Origin: a virus
DNA length: 23,679 bases
IMG/VR virus record: IMGVR_UViG_3300030107_003648
Span: 1-23,679 of that record
Reading direction: 5' to 3' (one strand)
Under the pieces are notes generated by a model, which made no database searches, was not told the DNA's origin, and was given only the letters and a program-made list of their open reading frames with translations. The position numbers and the translations under genes are program-made. Positions 15,801-22,216 of the stretch are shown one piece after another. Every line of letters begins with the position of its first letter. The stretch's first letter is position 1.

Positions 15801-18800
15801 CATCTCAGGCCCAGCTGAATGCATCATATGCTTACCAAGTAATGCACCATTTTCATAATCAGGACTAACGATAAAGTTTTTATTTTGTCCAGTATTAGAT
15901 TCCATGCCAGCATCTCTTTGTAAAGCATCTATAACATCGTCTCTTACAATAGTCATACCATCAACACTAGTTTCATCATCGCTATTTTTATCTTTTATAG
16001 TAAGCTTTCTACCTAATTCTTTTTCTACATCTTTACTTAAAATATATCTAAACTTTATTCTTTGGTCATTTGGGTCTATAATTAAATCGGTAATACCTTT
16101 CTTTTCAAGTTGTGTCTTAATATATTCAGGAGATGCTTTATATCCAGGAGTAAACCATATCTGTTGTCGCTTATTCCAGGCTGTAGCATTCTTTATTGTG
16201 TGAAAATCCTTTGTTTTACCCAATAATTTACTTATAGCGGTACCCCATGCACCCTTCGTATTATCTCCGTTTAAAAGAGGGCTCATACCATTTAAATCTA
16301 TATCGTATAACATATTAGAGAATATCATTTCAGCTGTTCTCTTTTCATTAAATCCATATTTTTTATTAAACATTTTCATAGATGCTTGAAGTACTTTCAT
16401 ATCTTTAGAACCTACAGCTTTACTTATTTCTTTTAAAGGTATTCCACCTTCTTTTGAGTTTAACAATGGGTGTTTTTTAACAAAGTATATAGCATCAGCA
16501 TCACTTTTACCACCTAATGGATAATAACCTTGTTTATCCATTTCAGTAAATACTTCTCTAATTTTTCTATAGTATGCTTCCATACCATTGCCTTCACCCA
16601 TATCTCTTTTTAGGTTATATCTGTATCTGGATAAATCAATATCTTTGTAGCCATTTTTCCCACCCTCAGTTATAGTTTTAAATACAACTATAGTAGGTTC
16701 ATTAGTTAATTTATTACCTAAAACTAAATCATTAGCTTCATAAACCTCTTCTATTGCCTTTGTTGGTTCTACGACATAATCTTTATTACCTGCTCTTGTA
16801 TATACTTCTCCTTCTTTAGCAATGTATATACCAGTATCATCTACTCTTAAATACCTTACTTCTTTACCAAAGTTTTTTAATGTAAGCCATTGTCTTAAGC
16901 TACCTAAATCTTCACCTTTAAATTCTTTCTTTTCACCAAAGTTGTCTAATAAAAACTTCTCAAATTCTTTAGCAATAGCTTTTTCATTGACCTCTACATT
17001 TTTACCTACATAGTCAGATTTCTGCATTATATCCTGTAATATAGAAGCATATTCAGCTCTTTTTCTATTCTTCATAGCAGATGAATAACCATCTATGTCC
17101 CACAAGTCTTTTAAATGTCTATCTACAAACTGAACTGATTTCTTTTCAATTTGGTCTGCTATCATACCTATATCATTTCCATCTTCACTACGATTAGGTT
17201 CTACAGCTTCTTCTCTAACAAATTCTAAATTACCTTCTAAATCTTTTATTTTCTCTGCTATAGGAACTATTTTGTCCCTTGTAGCTTTAGCTTCTCTTTC
17301 AGCAATAAGTCTTTGACTTTTAGATAAATTCTTATCTTTAGCATCTGCTTCAAAAATATTTAATTCTTTTTCTAACTCTGTAAGTTCTTGATTTAATTTA
17401 TGAAACTCTTTTAACTTTACAGGGTCAAGGGTATTTATGTCTTTTTCTGATACAGCTTCTTTATTCTTAGAAACTTTAGGTTCGCCCTTACCAAAAGTAA
17501 CCCTATATAAGTCCTCAATAGCCTTATATCCAGCACTATTCTTTTTAATCTTTCTAGAACCAACACCAGCAAATCTTTTTACTAATTTAGGTGTTTCTTT
17601 TATCATAGTAAAACGTTTTAACTTATAATCGTATCTATGCCAATTTTTATTTTTTACATCAAAAACATATACATGTTTCTTTTTAGCATCAACAGCCATT
17701 TGAGCAGTCCAACCAGCTCCACCTTTAACTTGAGTTCCACCTTTTTGTAATTCACCTACAACATAAATACCATTAGCAGTCTTTACTTGCCACCATCTTT
17801 TTCTTAAATCATTAGATACAGATTTTCTTACCTTTTTACTTCCAATTCTTTCTAAACTTTGGTCAGCTAACCTTACCTTTTCATTAGCTTCACCTAATTC
17901 CCCTTCTTCAACTACCCTATCTAAACCTTTTGTATTACCTTTCTTTTGACCTTTTGTAACGTAATTAACAAATGGTACTTCATATTGTTCAACACCTATC
18001 CTAGCAAAATGAGTATCAGCACCTTGAGAACCTCCAGATATACCATGATGAACAACTTTATTAGGGTCGTCTAGTCTAACAACCTCTTGTCCATCTACTA
18101 ATTTATTTATAGTTTTAAATCCTTCAGGAGTAGGCAATCCAGTTTCTGTGTCTATAAGACCCATCTTTTCAGCAAAGATATTTATAGCTGCATGTCTTTC
18201 TTCTGGAGTTCCCCATTGTTTTGTAGCTAGCTCTTTTAATTCTTTTTGTACTTCAGGTTCATAACTTTTCCATTCCTTTAAAAGTTCAGGGTCCATAGTA
18301 AGCTTCATTTGTGGGTCAGTTTGAGCTTGTTTTTCCATCTTACCCATACCCTTAAATGCTTTAGCTTTATACCAAGGCATTTCCTTACCACCAAAATATG
18401 CACCTAATAAATAGTCATATATTTGCTCAGGAGTAGTAGCCCCTCTCATTGTAGAGGGTAATCCTTGGAATAAAGAACCTGCTAAAGTTCTAACAGCAGT
18501 ATCTGAACCTTTACTTCCAGTATTGATAAAGTTTCCTATAGCTCTAAACCCAGCACCAGCAACAGCTCCTCCGAATGCTGATTGCATCATACCATCTATA
18601 CCTTGTTGCCAACTACTAATAGCACTAGCAGTTCCTAAATGAAATGCTCCTTCAACTATATGTTTAGTTCTACCATGAGTAAGGAATTTAGTAGCAGTGC
18701 TAAATGCATCATATCTACCTTGAGTTGCACCTTCTATTGCAGGTTTAACAATTGATTTAGCTTTCTTTGTTAAAAAATTAGCACCCATCATAGGGACTGA

Positions 18801-19226
18801 ATAAGGGTTTAAAGCTCTAGCAGCTTGAGCTAAAGGATATGCTCTCATCATTTTTAATGGGCCAGCAGCAATACCTGGTGCAAAACCTACTAAATGCCCT
18901 ACATTACGTGCAATTGCTTCATATTCATTATCTGGGTGGTCAAAAGGGTCTAATGTAGTAAACCCTGAAATAACACCTTTACCAAATTCAGATAAAGCAC
19001 CCATAATACTAAAGTCACCTTTATAAAAGGGTATATTATACTGTACTGCATGTTTTTGGATTTCATCTACTTTTTGTGCTGTTATTGAACTAGGGGATTT
19101 TTTATATAACTCTATGTACTGCTGAACCACTTCAGGGCTCATAGTAGGTTGAAATCCCTCTTCAGGTGTAGCATTATCACCTATCGGAACATAAGGTTGA
19201 TTACTATCGAAATATGGATATACCAT
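9858..19226 (-). CDS. Giant polyvalent protein with two-barrel RNA polymerase core
   Basis: A single 3122-residue frame. Order seen: residues 1-390, Gly/Ala-rich helical segment with weak hydrophobic patches; about 390-590, SLOG-like nucleotide-binding region; about 1085-1165, candidate beta-like double-psi barrel (D1089-G; lysines K1149, K1161); 1473-1520, beta-prime-like barrel with R-V-P and A-D1512-L-D1514-G-D1516. In cellular RNA polymerases the three Asp of DxDGD hold the catalytic Mg, and R-x-P precedes them by a similar distance (35 in E. coli beta-prime, 39 here). Downstream, N-Q-L-G-E-A (near 1605) and S-S-D-P-M-D (near 1662) resemble conserved segments of crAss-like polymerases. 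From about 2100 it is mostly charged helices; about 2970-3045 holds hydrophobic segments. I infer a virion-packaged, injected transcriptase. The ATG follows the upstream stop by one base, without a Shine-Dalgarno. Confidence 0.75.
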   Translation of the reverse strand: MVYPYFDSNQPYVPIGDNATPEEGFQPTMSPEVVQQYIELYKKSPSSITAQKVDEIQKHAVQYNIPFYKGDFSIMGALSEFGKGVISGFTTLDPFDHPDNEYEAIARNVGHLVGFAPGIAAGPLKMMRAYPLAQAARALNPYSVPMMGANFLTKKAKSIVKPAIEGATQGRYDAFSTATKFLTHGRTKHIVEGAFHLGTASAISSWQQGIDGMMQSAFGGAVAGAGFRAIGNFINTGSKGSDTAVRTLAGSLFQGLPSTMRGATTPEQIYDYLLGAYFGGKEMPWYKAKAFKGMGKMEKQAQTDPQMKLTMDPELLKEWKSYEPEVQKELKELATKQWGTPEERHAAINIFAEKMGLIDTETGLPTPEGFKTINKLVDGQEVVRLDDPNKVVHHGISGGSQGADTHFARIGVEQYEVPFVNYVTKGQKKGNTKGLDRVVEEGELGEANEKVRLADQSLERIGSKKVRKSVSNDLRKRWWQVKTANGIYVVGELQKGGTQVKGGAGWTAQMAVDAKKKHVYVFDVKNKNWHRYDYKLKRFTMIKETPKLVKRFAGVGSRKIKKNSAGYKAIEDLYRVTFGKGEPKVSKNKEAVSEKDINTLDPVKLKEFHKLNQELTELEKELNIFEADAKDKNLSKSQRLIAEREAKATRDKIVPIAEKIKDLEGNLEFVREEAVEPNRSEDGNDIGMIADQIEKKSVQFVDRHLKDLWDIDGYSSAMKNRKRAEYASILQDIMQKSDYVGKNVEVNEKAIAKEFEKFLLDNFGEKKEFKGEDLGSLRQWLTLKNFGKEVRYLRVDDTGIYIAKEGEVYTRAGNKDYVVEPTKAIEEVYEANDLVLGNKLTNEPTIVVFKTITEGGKNGYKDIDLSRYRYNLKRDMGEGNGMEAYYRKIREVFTEMDKQGYYPLGGKSDADAIYFVKKHPLLNSKEGGIPLKEISKAVGSKDMKVLQASMKMFNKKYGFNEKRTAEMIFSNMLYDIDLNGMSPLLNGDNTKGAWGTAISKLLGKTKDFHTIKNATAWNKRQQIWFTPGYKASPEYIKTQLEKKGITDLIIDPNDQRIKFRYILSKDVEKELGRKLTIKDKNSDDETSVDGMTIVRDDVIDALQRDAGMESNTGQNKNFIVSPDYENGALLGKHMMHSAGPEMSAAMKKKGLHMIIQESAAKQRGGRQLNNYGRNSDGTMFYKNNKDVYDLPIDDIKYNYSVIQGKEMLNPKRIPKQVLTHMTQNTFAPFPKSVLEDFFNDTVVRRYEGDPEVNRILDNYLRAPNETDAKYLAENIEKVGIARLLEGIKHGTPEFSDAAFAQIMKFNRQMVRELVASGEVTEAEVAKLDNDLVDFNTPAERMIKEGALWAKSERAAGRSGEINPIFLHKNVRSYRLQVMKNFIMDAISKPTVENSAAARMRGYDEWFKIQFPELEKNDKIFYLDDGFRNLKIKTHLNGYTETTLEKLWTDYNNPKHKMYQNKDVGEILRAATVRVPMDATSGLQVLEFKGFTGRKGHGILMHSRAMKAEGGADLDGDESFIFFGGRKGNKGEGWKKEWKDGFEANKEEFYEKDGTIYKNKTAETRKDLTLQDSEKETGIDPKNRDSAIWKYNPGWRVMISERARDGRNQLGEAVTMTQLMKQYHNELQNTSSDLIVFKEDGERVVINVTPKKNVDKARKLSSSMIAFSSDPMDEAGLKGINSWFSRLHEAYFDVTIDGKKASRSDRLDYIDKLMFKGKYGELRDVNKGLYSRNYGENRAFNMQEVNNLTYKALGLTDNSMLSRIGKLANGIKLNDAVLKRINTDGLEAMYKEHLKFIKENPELAEILERSTIAVEKGPILEKIVNESLMHDFFLIKAAKDPSKFLSIIKDTPFEKYVTKEMREGKGRWQDRAKLLRDLVEMGEDFVTNDVTDMVSFNLISKYSKGMSKSDIAAINRFAQKIKTQSWLNAKERQSFIRSLGAMKNDKKVDKFIEELNEAWLKMYGPEQLGEGFKKTLVKPTEELSALKDLVQVNAEIKAFKQTLTPQGRKLLDMMILGSANRGKLKTIENLEKKWGKKLAEDLLYNDLFHHFKMLSAKTSTSMLGFNAEAVDGASVREFMGQFSTVMNKSFKKPDISFEKDSKKVKDLENESFMEAEVDIKVEGNTLPEVFSGFEGVTGRPDAKVELSKEHKEAITELVDNLKFYNNKVGLNLNEIVRGVLEKDLNTMNLQDFVDLNNYFKEVKRGTIWQRLFKEKTPDMRRRYWLQFPETVNREMMKYDIMFLKKRGLFLNNKGEFVEGDIRKPTNIIEAAQNIVGRMNEQGQEMSELYINELRRQLGFLEGITDGEALRRVAVREAQLSEANRVMNDEGKSVTQRNIIAGEYRNSYKKSVEKHDYERIKDEKYYISEKQADGTTKRIEVTGKDIVDRVKNVYKKHFEKMYETIEGTEAGKKKMKDRYIIGYYDKKTKLDPIVDHAKFIRDVQKDFNLGKGISMDIGLTNLRRIAKSMMIELAPKEMKSYLLSKEIKSVGKIAEGYWPHMHFNSKEAMKAVKKTYERIKNDMEMTEEEKKIALSQLLQKSKSITGDWSLGTEDWDAFDAAAARVKEKQSLTRESVSWPDANQMTGNMQSRKTHIGGYSIDAQAAESYTRNQISTFYKQMSQIMSRQLMHKFNERGKKNGWHKIKDYGDNYSLLDRWNNFLRLYLQDAMGNPSIVPQEMIDSPEMKLKGTPYAWWADNKVKEKVNRIAKKLGIRGKNLAVVKHDLERISYSDIRNWSNMEAKFELMSLLAHPKSAVANIFGGSLHTVQSTGLKYLKKANDINEIKKIFPHMKSMQDVDDYVVSKGVLPEFITAELGLSREAQTANAKAFIRDLGKKMTNSGEVEKTTLRELARQHKVGEKLMNTAAKFMSVPERKLRRDAYMAHFIQNWERFGGTIKNPDHPFLVEMAKKGVKATQFLYSAPYRPAFARTALGKVMTRFQLWSWNAVKFRNDVIREARIRGFRRGTAEFERFKRTMQIDMFVLALANVFAYSLFDSALPAPYNWLKDTSEWVFGDEDERNKAFFGTWPAAVAPLQMITPPIMRLPVAGLRAFLDNDYEKLANYHVYTMMPFGRMVRDVSPLAKGNLIDNPHRILEKMAGFPLGDISKLRKQINDRELYHPKFAK
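10092..10319 (-). other. C-terminal hydrophobic segments of the giant protein
   Basis: Residues about 2970-3045 contain F-V-L-A-L-A-N-V-F-A-Y-S-L-F and, further on, W-P-A-A-V-A-P-L-Q-M-I-T-P-P-I-M. These are long enough for membrane contact or insertion. A basic aromatic stretch rich in R, F and W lies before them. This fits a protein that crosses the cell envelope during infection; topology is not established. Confidence 0.45.
14652..14834 (-). other. Beta-prime-like barrel with RNA polymerase active-site motif
   Basis: Residues about 1465-1525 of the giant protein. R1473-V-P is followed by a strand-rich stretch (L-Q-V-L-E-F-K-G-F, G-H-G-I-L-M-H) and then G-A-D-L-D-G-D-E-S-F-I-F (D1512, D1514, D1516). 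The layout matches the E. coli beta-prime segment from R425 to D460-F-D-G-D. All three metal-binding Asp are kept. Confidence 0.78.
15732..15974 (-). other. Candidate beta-like double-psi barrel
   Basis: Residues about 1085-1165. S-V-D-G-M-T-I-V-R begins the segment, followed by N-K-N-F-I-V and later K-K-K-G-L-H-M-I-I-Q-E-S-A-A-K. Single-chain two-barrel polymerases carry a first barrel with conserved D-G and lysines upstream of the DxDGD barrel, the order seen here. The match is by pattern only and weaker than for the second barrel. Confidence 0.45.
17457..18059 (-). other. SLOG-like nucleotide-binding domain in the giant protein
   Basis: Residues about 390-590. S-G-G-S-Q-G-A-D-T (G398-D404) matches the S-G-G-x-x-G-A-D signature of DprA/YpsA-type SLOG domains. 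G-G-T-Q then G-A-G-W-T-A-Q-M-A (about 495-510) and H-V-Y-V-F-D follow as in the related phage and molybdenum-carrier-like branch. A second signature, F-A-G-V-G-S-R-K-I (about 551-559), usually found before G-G-x-x-G-A-D, appears after it. Confidence 0.6.
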
Positions 19227-19227
19227 A

Positions 19228-20412
19228 TTAGACTACTGATTGATAAGGTTTTTTCTTAGGTTCTTTAGTAGGCTCAACAGTATTTGAAGATTCTTTAAAA
19301 GAACCAATTCCTGAATATATCATCCATAAAGCCATAGCGACCTTTCCAGGAACTCCTGCTTTTGATATCATTTGCATAGCTTTACCTTTAGGTGCAGATT
19401 TAAAAGCTTGGAATGCAGTTGTAGCTGCACTTGCTCCGTATCCAGCACCTATAGTATAATTAGCCATACCTTCTAATTTTTTAGAATCCTTTTTATTTAA
19501 ACCAGCACCTTCAGCTAACATACTAATAGCAGTAGGAGCAAACATAGCACCGGCACCTCTTATCATTCTAGCTTGAGTACTCTGAGGCCCACCTGTTTTT
19601 CTCATCCAAGATTCCCATCTTGTAACTTTAGGGTCAACAGTAGGTTGTGGTCTTCCAGCTCTCCATTCAGCCATTTTCTTCTGATAAGCAGTTTGGTCTG
19701 TTGTATATTTTGCCTTACCACCTCTCTTCCAATGACCTTTTTTAGATTTATAGTCAGATTCTACAGGAGCAACAGGTTTAGGGTTGTTTTTAATATACTG
19801 TCTTAATCTATCCCTTTCAGCAAATTGAGCTCTTCTTGTTCTTTCATCGATACCTTCAGGAGTATCATCTACCATTCCTTGAGTATAACCATACCCAGCA
19901 AGACCAGCAGCAGTAAGTCCTGTTATAGTTCTTGGACCAAATACTTCACCTAATGATTTTTCAATAGGAGGAACAAATTGAGATAAAGCAGCTCTTTGAT
20001 TCTCATCTGCTGTATTTGCAATAGTTTTTACAAGTTCATCTCTAAAACCTGGATTGGTTCTAACAGCATCATGAATTTTATTTAAAGGTATTCCTGATAG
20101 TTGAGCTTGTTGTAAACTGCTAACCATTTGTTGGTTTTTAATTGTTTTTAATTGGTCATAATACTTTTTAAAAGTCATAAAATCAGGTACAGCACCTCTT
20201 GATTTAGCTCCCTTTTGATATTGTGACCACATAGCAGGTAATGAAGGTAAAGGAATATTAGGTTTACTATAAGAAGCAGTACCAGTATCACTATCCCAAT
20301 TTATTCTACCACCCATTTGAGTATAAGTACCAGCTATATTACTCCAATATTGTTTATCATATTTAGCTAAAGCTTGTTCTTTTAATTTAGTAAAATTCCA
20401 ATCTACTGCCAT
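19228..20412 (-). CDS. Probable ejection-type protein with hydrophobic segments (394 aa)
   Basis: Unrecognised by family. It begins M-A-V-D-W. The N-terminal half is Gln/Lys-rich and helical. Four glycine/alanine-rich hydrophobic stretches follow (about 163-180, 285-305, 320-337 and 353-371), separated by a strongly basic, Pro-containing linker (about 185-280). Proteins that form the trans-envelope channel in short-tailed phages have this sort of composition, and it lies immediately upstream of the giant protein. The start is set by GGAGGAG (20420-20426) seven bases before the ATG, which overlaps the upstream stop as TAATG. The C-terminus ends one base before the giant gene's ATG, so the two are translationally linked. 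Confidence 0.7.
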   Translation of the reverse strand: MAVDWNFTKLKEQALAKYDKQYWSNIAGTYTQMGGRINWDSDTGTASYSKPNIPLPSLPAMWSQYQKGAKSRGAVPDFMTFKKYYDQLKTIKNQQMVSSLQQAQLSGIPLNKIHDAVRTNPGFRDELVKTIANTADENQRAALSQFVPPIEKSLGEVFGPRTITGLTAAGLAGYGYTQGMVDDTPEGIDERTRRAQFAERDRLRQYIKNNPKPVAPVESDYKSKKGHWKRGGKAKYTTDQTAYQKKMAEWRAGRPQPTVDPKVTRWESWMRKTGGPQSTQARMIRGAGAMFAPTAISMLAEGAGLNKKDSKKLEGMANYTIGAGYGASAATTAFQAFKSAPKGKAMQMISKAGVPGKVAMALWMIYSGIGSFKESSNTVEPTKEPKKKPYQSVV

Positions 20413-21179
20413 TAAACTACTCCTCCAGTATGATGTGTTTGAGTTTTCTTTTTATTTTTTACTGGAGCTTCGCCTGTTCTTAAAGATACTGGATGGCCAA
20501 ACTCAGGACCTGCATTAGGATTTGCTCTGTTTATTCTAGATAACTCAGCACCATAACCCCCTACTGGTTGTGTTCTTCCAGGTACCCATTCTCCAGCTTC
20601 ATTCTGCACTAATCCTAATTTATTAAATTCAGGAGAAGGTAAATGTTTTAAAGAAGGTTTTATAAATTGTGGCTCTATTTCTTCAGAATACCCTGTATCT
20701 GGCATAGTAAATGAATCTCTTACCATATCTACGTCTGTAACATTATAGTCCTTAAACATATTAGCATACTCTTTAGGAGAGGCATTTTCAAAGTATTTAT
20801 ATATATTAGCAGTTCTATGAGCATTTTTACCTAAAGCACTTGTAGTGTCACCAGACTCTATAGCTTTAGCATAATCTGTATTAGGGTCTAAAATCTTTTC
20901 AAAATCCATTCTTTTATTACCAAGTACTAATTTTACAGCAAGTTCTGGTTCCATTCCATTTCTTATATAATACTCTACATCAGCGCGCAAACTATCTAAT
21001 ACATCACTTTTTATTCTTCTTTTTTCTATATAAGCTTTTAAAGGAATGTTATGGTCTTGTTGTATAGGACCCATAGGTAAATGTCCTCCTACAAGTCTAT
21101 CAGCAGCACCATAAATAGCACTACCCGCATCTTTAATTCCTCTACCAAATTTTTGTAATATATTAAATTCGTCTGCCAT
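20412..21179 (-). CDS. Hypothetical late protein (255 aa)
   Basis: No family recognised. The first 40 residues are Gly/Ala-rich and amphipathic (K-F-G-R-G-I-K-D-A-G-S-A-I-Y-G-A-A); the middle is charged and helical; the last third is Pro/Gly/Asn-rich and probably unstructured, ending in His-His-Thr-Gly-Gly-Val-Val. TAGGAGAG (21183-21190), overlapping the previous gene's TAG, serves the ATG. Its own stop overlaps the next start as TAATG. Position within the run of ejection-type genes suggests a minor virion protein. Confidence 0.65.
   Translation of the reverse strand: MADEFNILQKFGRGIKDAGSAIYGAADRLVGGHLPMGPIQQDHNIPLKAYIEKRRIKSDVLDSLRADVEYYIRNGMEPELAVKLVLGNKRMDFEKILDPNTDYAKAIESGDTTSALGKNAHRTANIYKYFENASPKEYANMFKDYNVTDVDMVRDSFTMPDTGYSEEIEPQFIKPSLKHLPSPEFNKLGLVQNEAGEWVPGRTQPVGGYGAELSRINRANPNAGPEFGHPVSLRTGEAPVKNKKKTQTHHTGGVV
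20420..20426 (-). promoter_or_regulatory. Ribosome-binding site for the 394-aa gene
   Basis: On the minus strand GGAGGAG lies seven bases before the ATG at 20412, inside the end of the upstream gene. It fits the TAATG coupled junction. Confidence 0.6.
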
Positions 21180-21187
21180 TTTCTCTC

Positions 21188-22216
21188 CTATCTATAGCCT
21201 ACTTTATATACTTGTTTAGCCCATTGTTCTGGTGACATTGGGAAATTGTGAGAACCTGCTAAATATTCTGAATATTCTTTTCTAAATCGCTCACCATCAA
21301 CTCCAGCTTTCTTTAAACCTTCTGAAAGTTGTGGGTCTATTGAAATAGGGTCACCACCTCCTTTAGGGTCATAATAATAAGCATTACCCAAACCTTCTAC
21401 TTTTATTTTAACACCACCACCTTGATTATTATTATTGTTATTTTTAGTGTTATTATTTTGAGTAACATCCCCAGTTTGGTCACCTCCCCCAGTTTGGTCA
21501 CCTCCCCAAAGTTTATTAACTAATTTAGCTAAATAACTATTAGCAGCTGGTTGATAATTACCAGTTACTATAGAACCAGGATACCATCCTAGTCCAGATT
21601 GAGGTGTAGTTAAATCTGCAAAATTTTGTGCGTTAGGATTAGTTCCTGATATTCTATCAAATCTTGATTGAGCTCCAGCTTTTCCTGCATCTTGATAAAG
21701 GTTAGATACTGGTCTGTATCTTTCTTTGCTAAATAATGCTTCTAAAGGTGACATTGAGCTTCTGTATGTCATATCTCCACCAACCCAATCAGCCATCATA
21801 TGCTCTCTCATTTGAGTTTCAAAAGGATTTAACTCATCTCCACCATATGGGTCCCAAATTCCATCATCTCCTTCTGTACCTAAAGTTTCCCACTTACCTT
21901 CAGGAGTTTGAAGCATCCATTTTCCATCAGCATTTCTAAATTGACCACCAGCTTCTGCAATATTTAAAAATCTTCCACCTTCTTCTTTTAACCATTCATC
22001 ATAAGAACCGTATACAGACTTATCAACATGGTCTTTATAGTAACTTCTTCCTGTCCCTCTTATAGCTTCACCTACGTTTTGAGTAGAAATATCATTTCTA
22101 GATGTACCTTTTAATAATATACTACCTAAAGCGCTACCTACATCTCTTGACGATTCTCTAGCATCTTTAGCAGCTAAATAACCTGGTATTTGATAACCTG
22201 ACCAATCTATTGCCAT
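21188..22216 (-). CDS. Hypothetical late protein with Asn/Gly-rich linker (342 aa)
   Basis: No family recognised. The start is placed at the ATG at 22216 (M-A-I-D-W), not the TTG at 22234, because the TTG codon lies within the purine-rich GGAGGAAAGG ribosome site and the ATG overlaps the upstream stop (TAATG). Residues up to about 230 are Gly, Trp and acidic rich. A low-complexity Asn/Gln/Gly linker follows, including two copies of G-G-D-Q-T-G encoded by an 18-base tandem repeat. A small domain closes the protein, with K-I-K-V-E-G-L-G-N-A-Y-Y-Y then a helical end. The layout suits a virion or ejection protein. Confidence 0.7.
   Translation of the reverse strand: MAIDWSGYQIPGYLAAKDARESSRDVGSALGSILLKGTSRNDISTQNVGEAIRGTGRSYYKDHVDKSVYGSYDEWLKEEGGRFLNIAEAGGQFRNADGKWMLQTPEGKWETLGTEGDDGIWDPYGGDELNPFETQMREHMMADWVGGDMTYRSSMSPLEALFSKERYRPVSNLYQDAGKAGAQSRFDRISGTNPNAQNFADLTTPQSGLGWYPGSIVTGNYQPAANSYLAKLVNKLWGGDQTGGGDQTGDVTQNNNTKNNNNNNQGGGVKIKVEGLGNAYYYDPKGGGDPISIDPQLSEGLKKAGVDGERFRKEYSEYLAGSHNFPMSPEQWAKQVYKVGYR
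21423..21462 (-). repeat. Asn-codon low-complexity tract
   Basis: A run of AAT/AAC codons on the minus strand (seen as ATT/GTT repeats on the plus strand) encodes a stretch of mostly asparagine with one Thr-Lys interruption. It is a simple-sequence tract that can change length by slippage. Confidence 0.6.
21472..21507 (-). repeat. 18-bp tandem repeat, two perfect copies
   Basis: The unit CAGTTTGGTCACCTCCCC (plus strand) occurs at 21472-21489 and again at 21490-21507. In frame on the minus strand it encodes G-G-D-Q-T-G twice, next to the Asn-rich linker. Confidence 0.85.

Noticed and set aside
15124-17628. Several rightward 63-99 aa frames opposite the giant gene
   Set aside because: Ser/Leu/Phe-rich antisense shadows, none with a Shine-Dalgarno or recognisable motif.
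9858-19226. Giant protein as an N4-type (T7-like) virion RNA polymerase
   Set aside because: Size is similar, but the recognisable catalytic motif is the DxDGD of two-barrel enzymes, and I did not see the T7-like motif set.
9858-19226. Giant frame as a sequencing or assembly artefact
   Set aside because: One uninterrupted frame of over 9 kb with recognisable domains and tight gene junctions at both ends.
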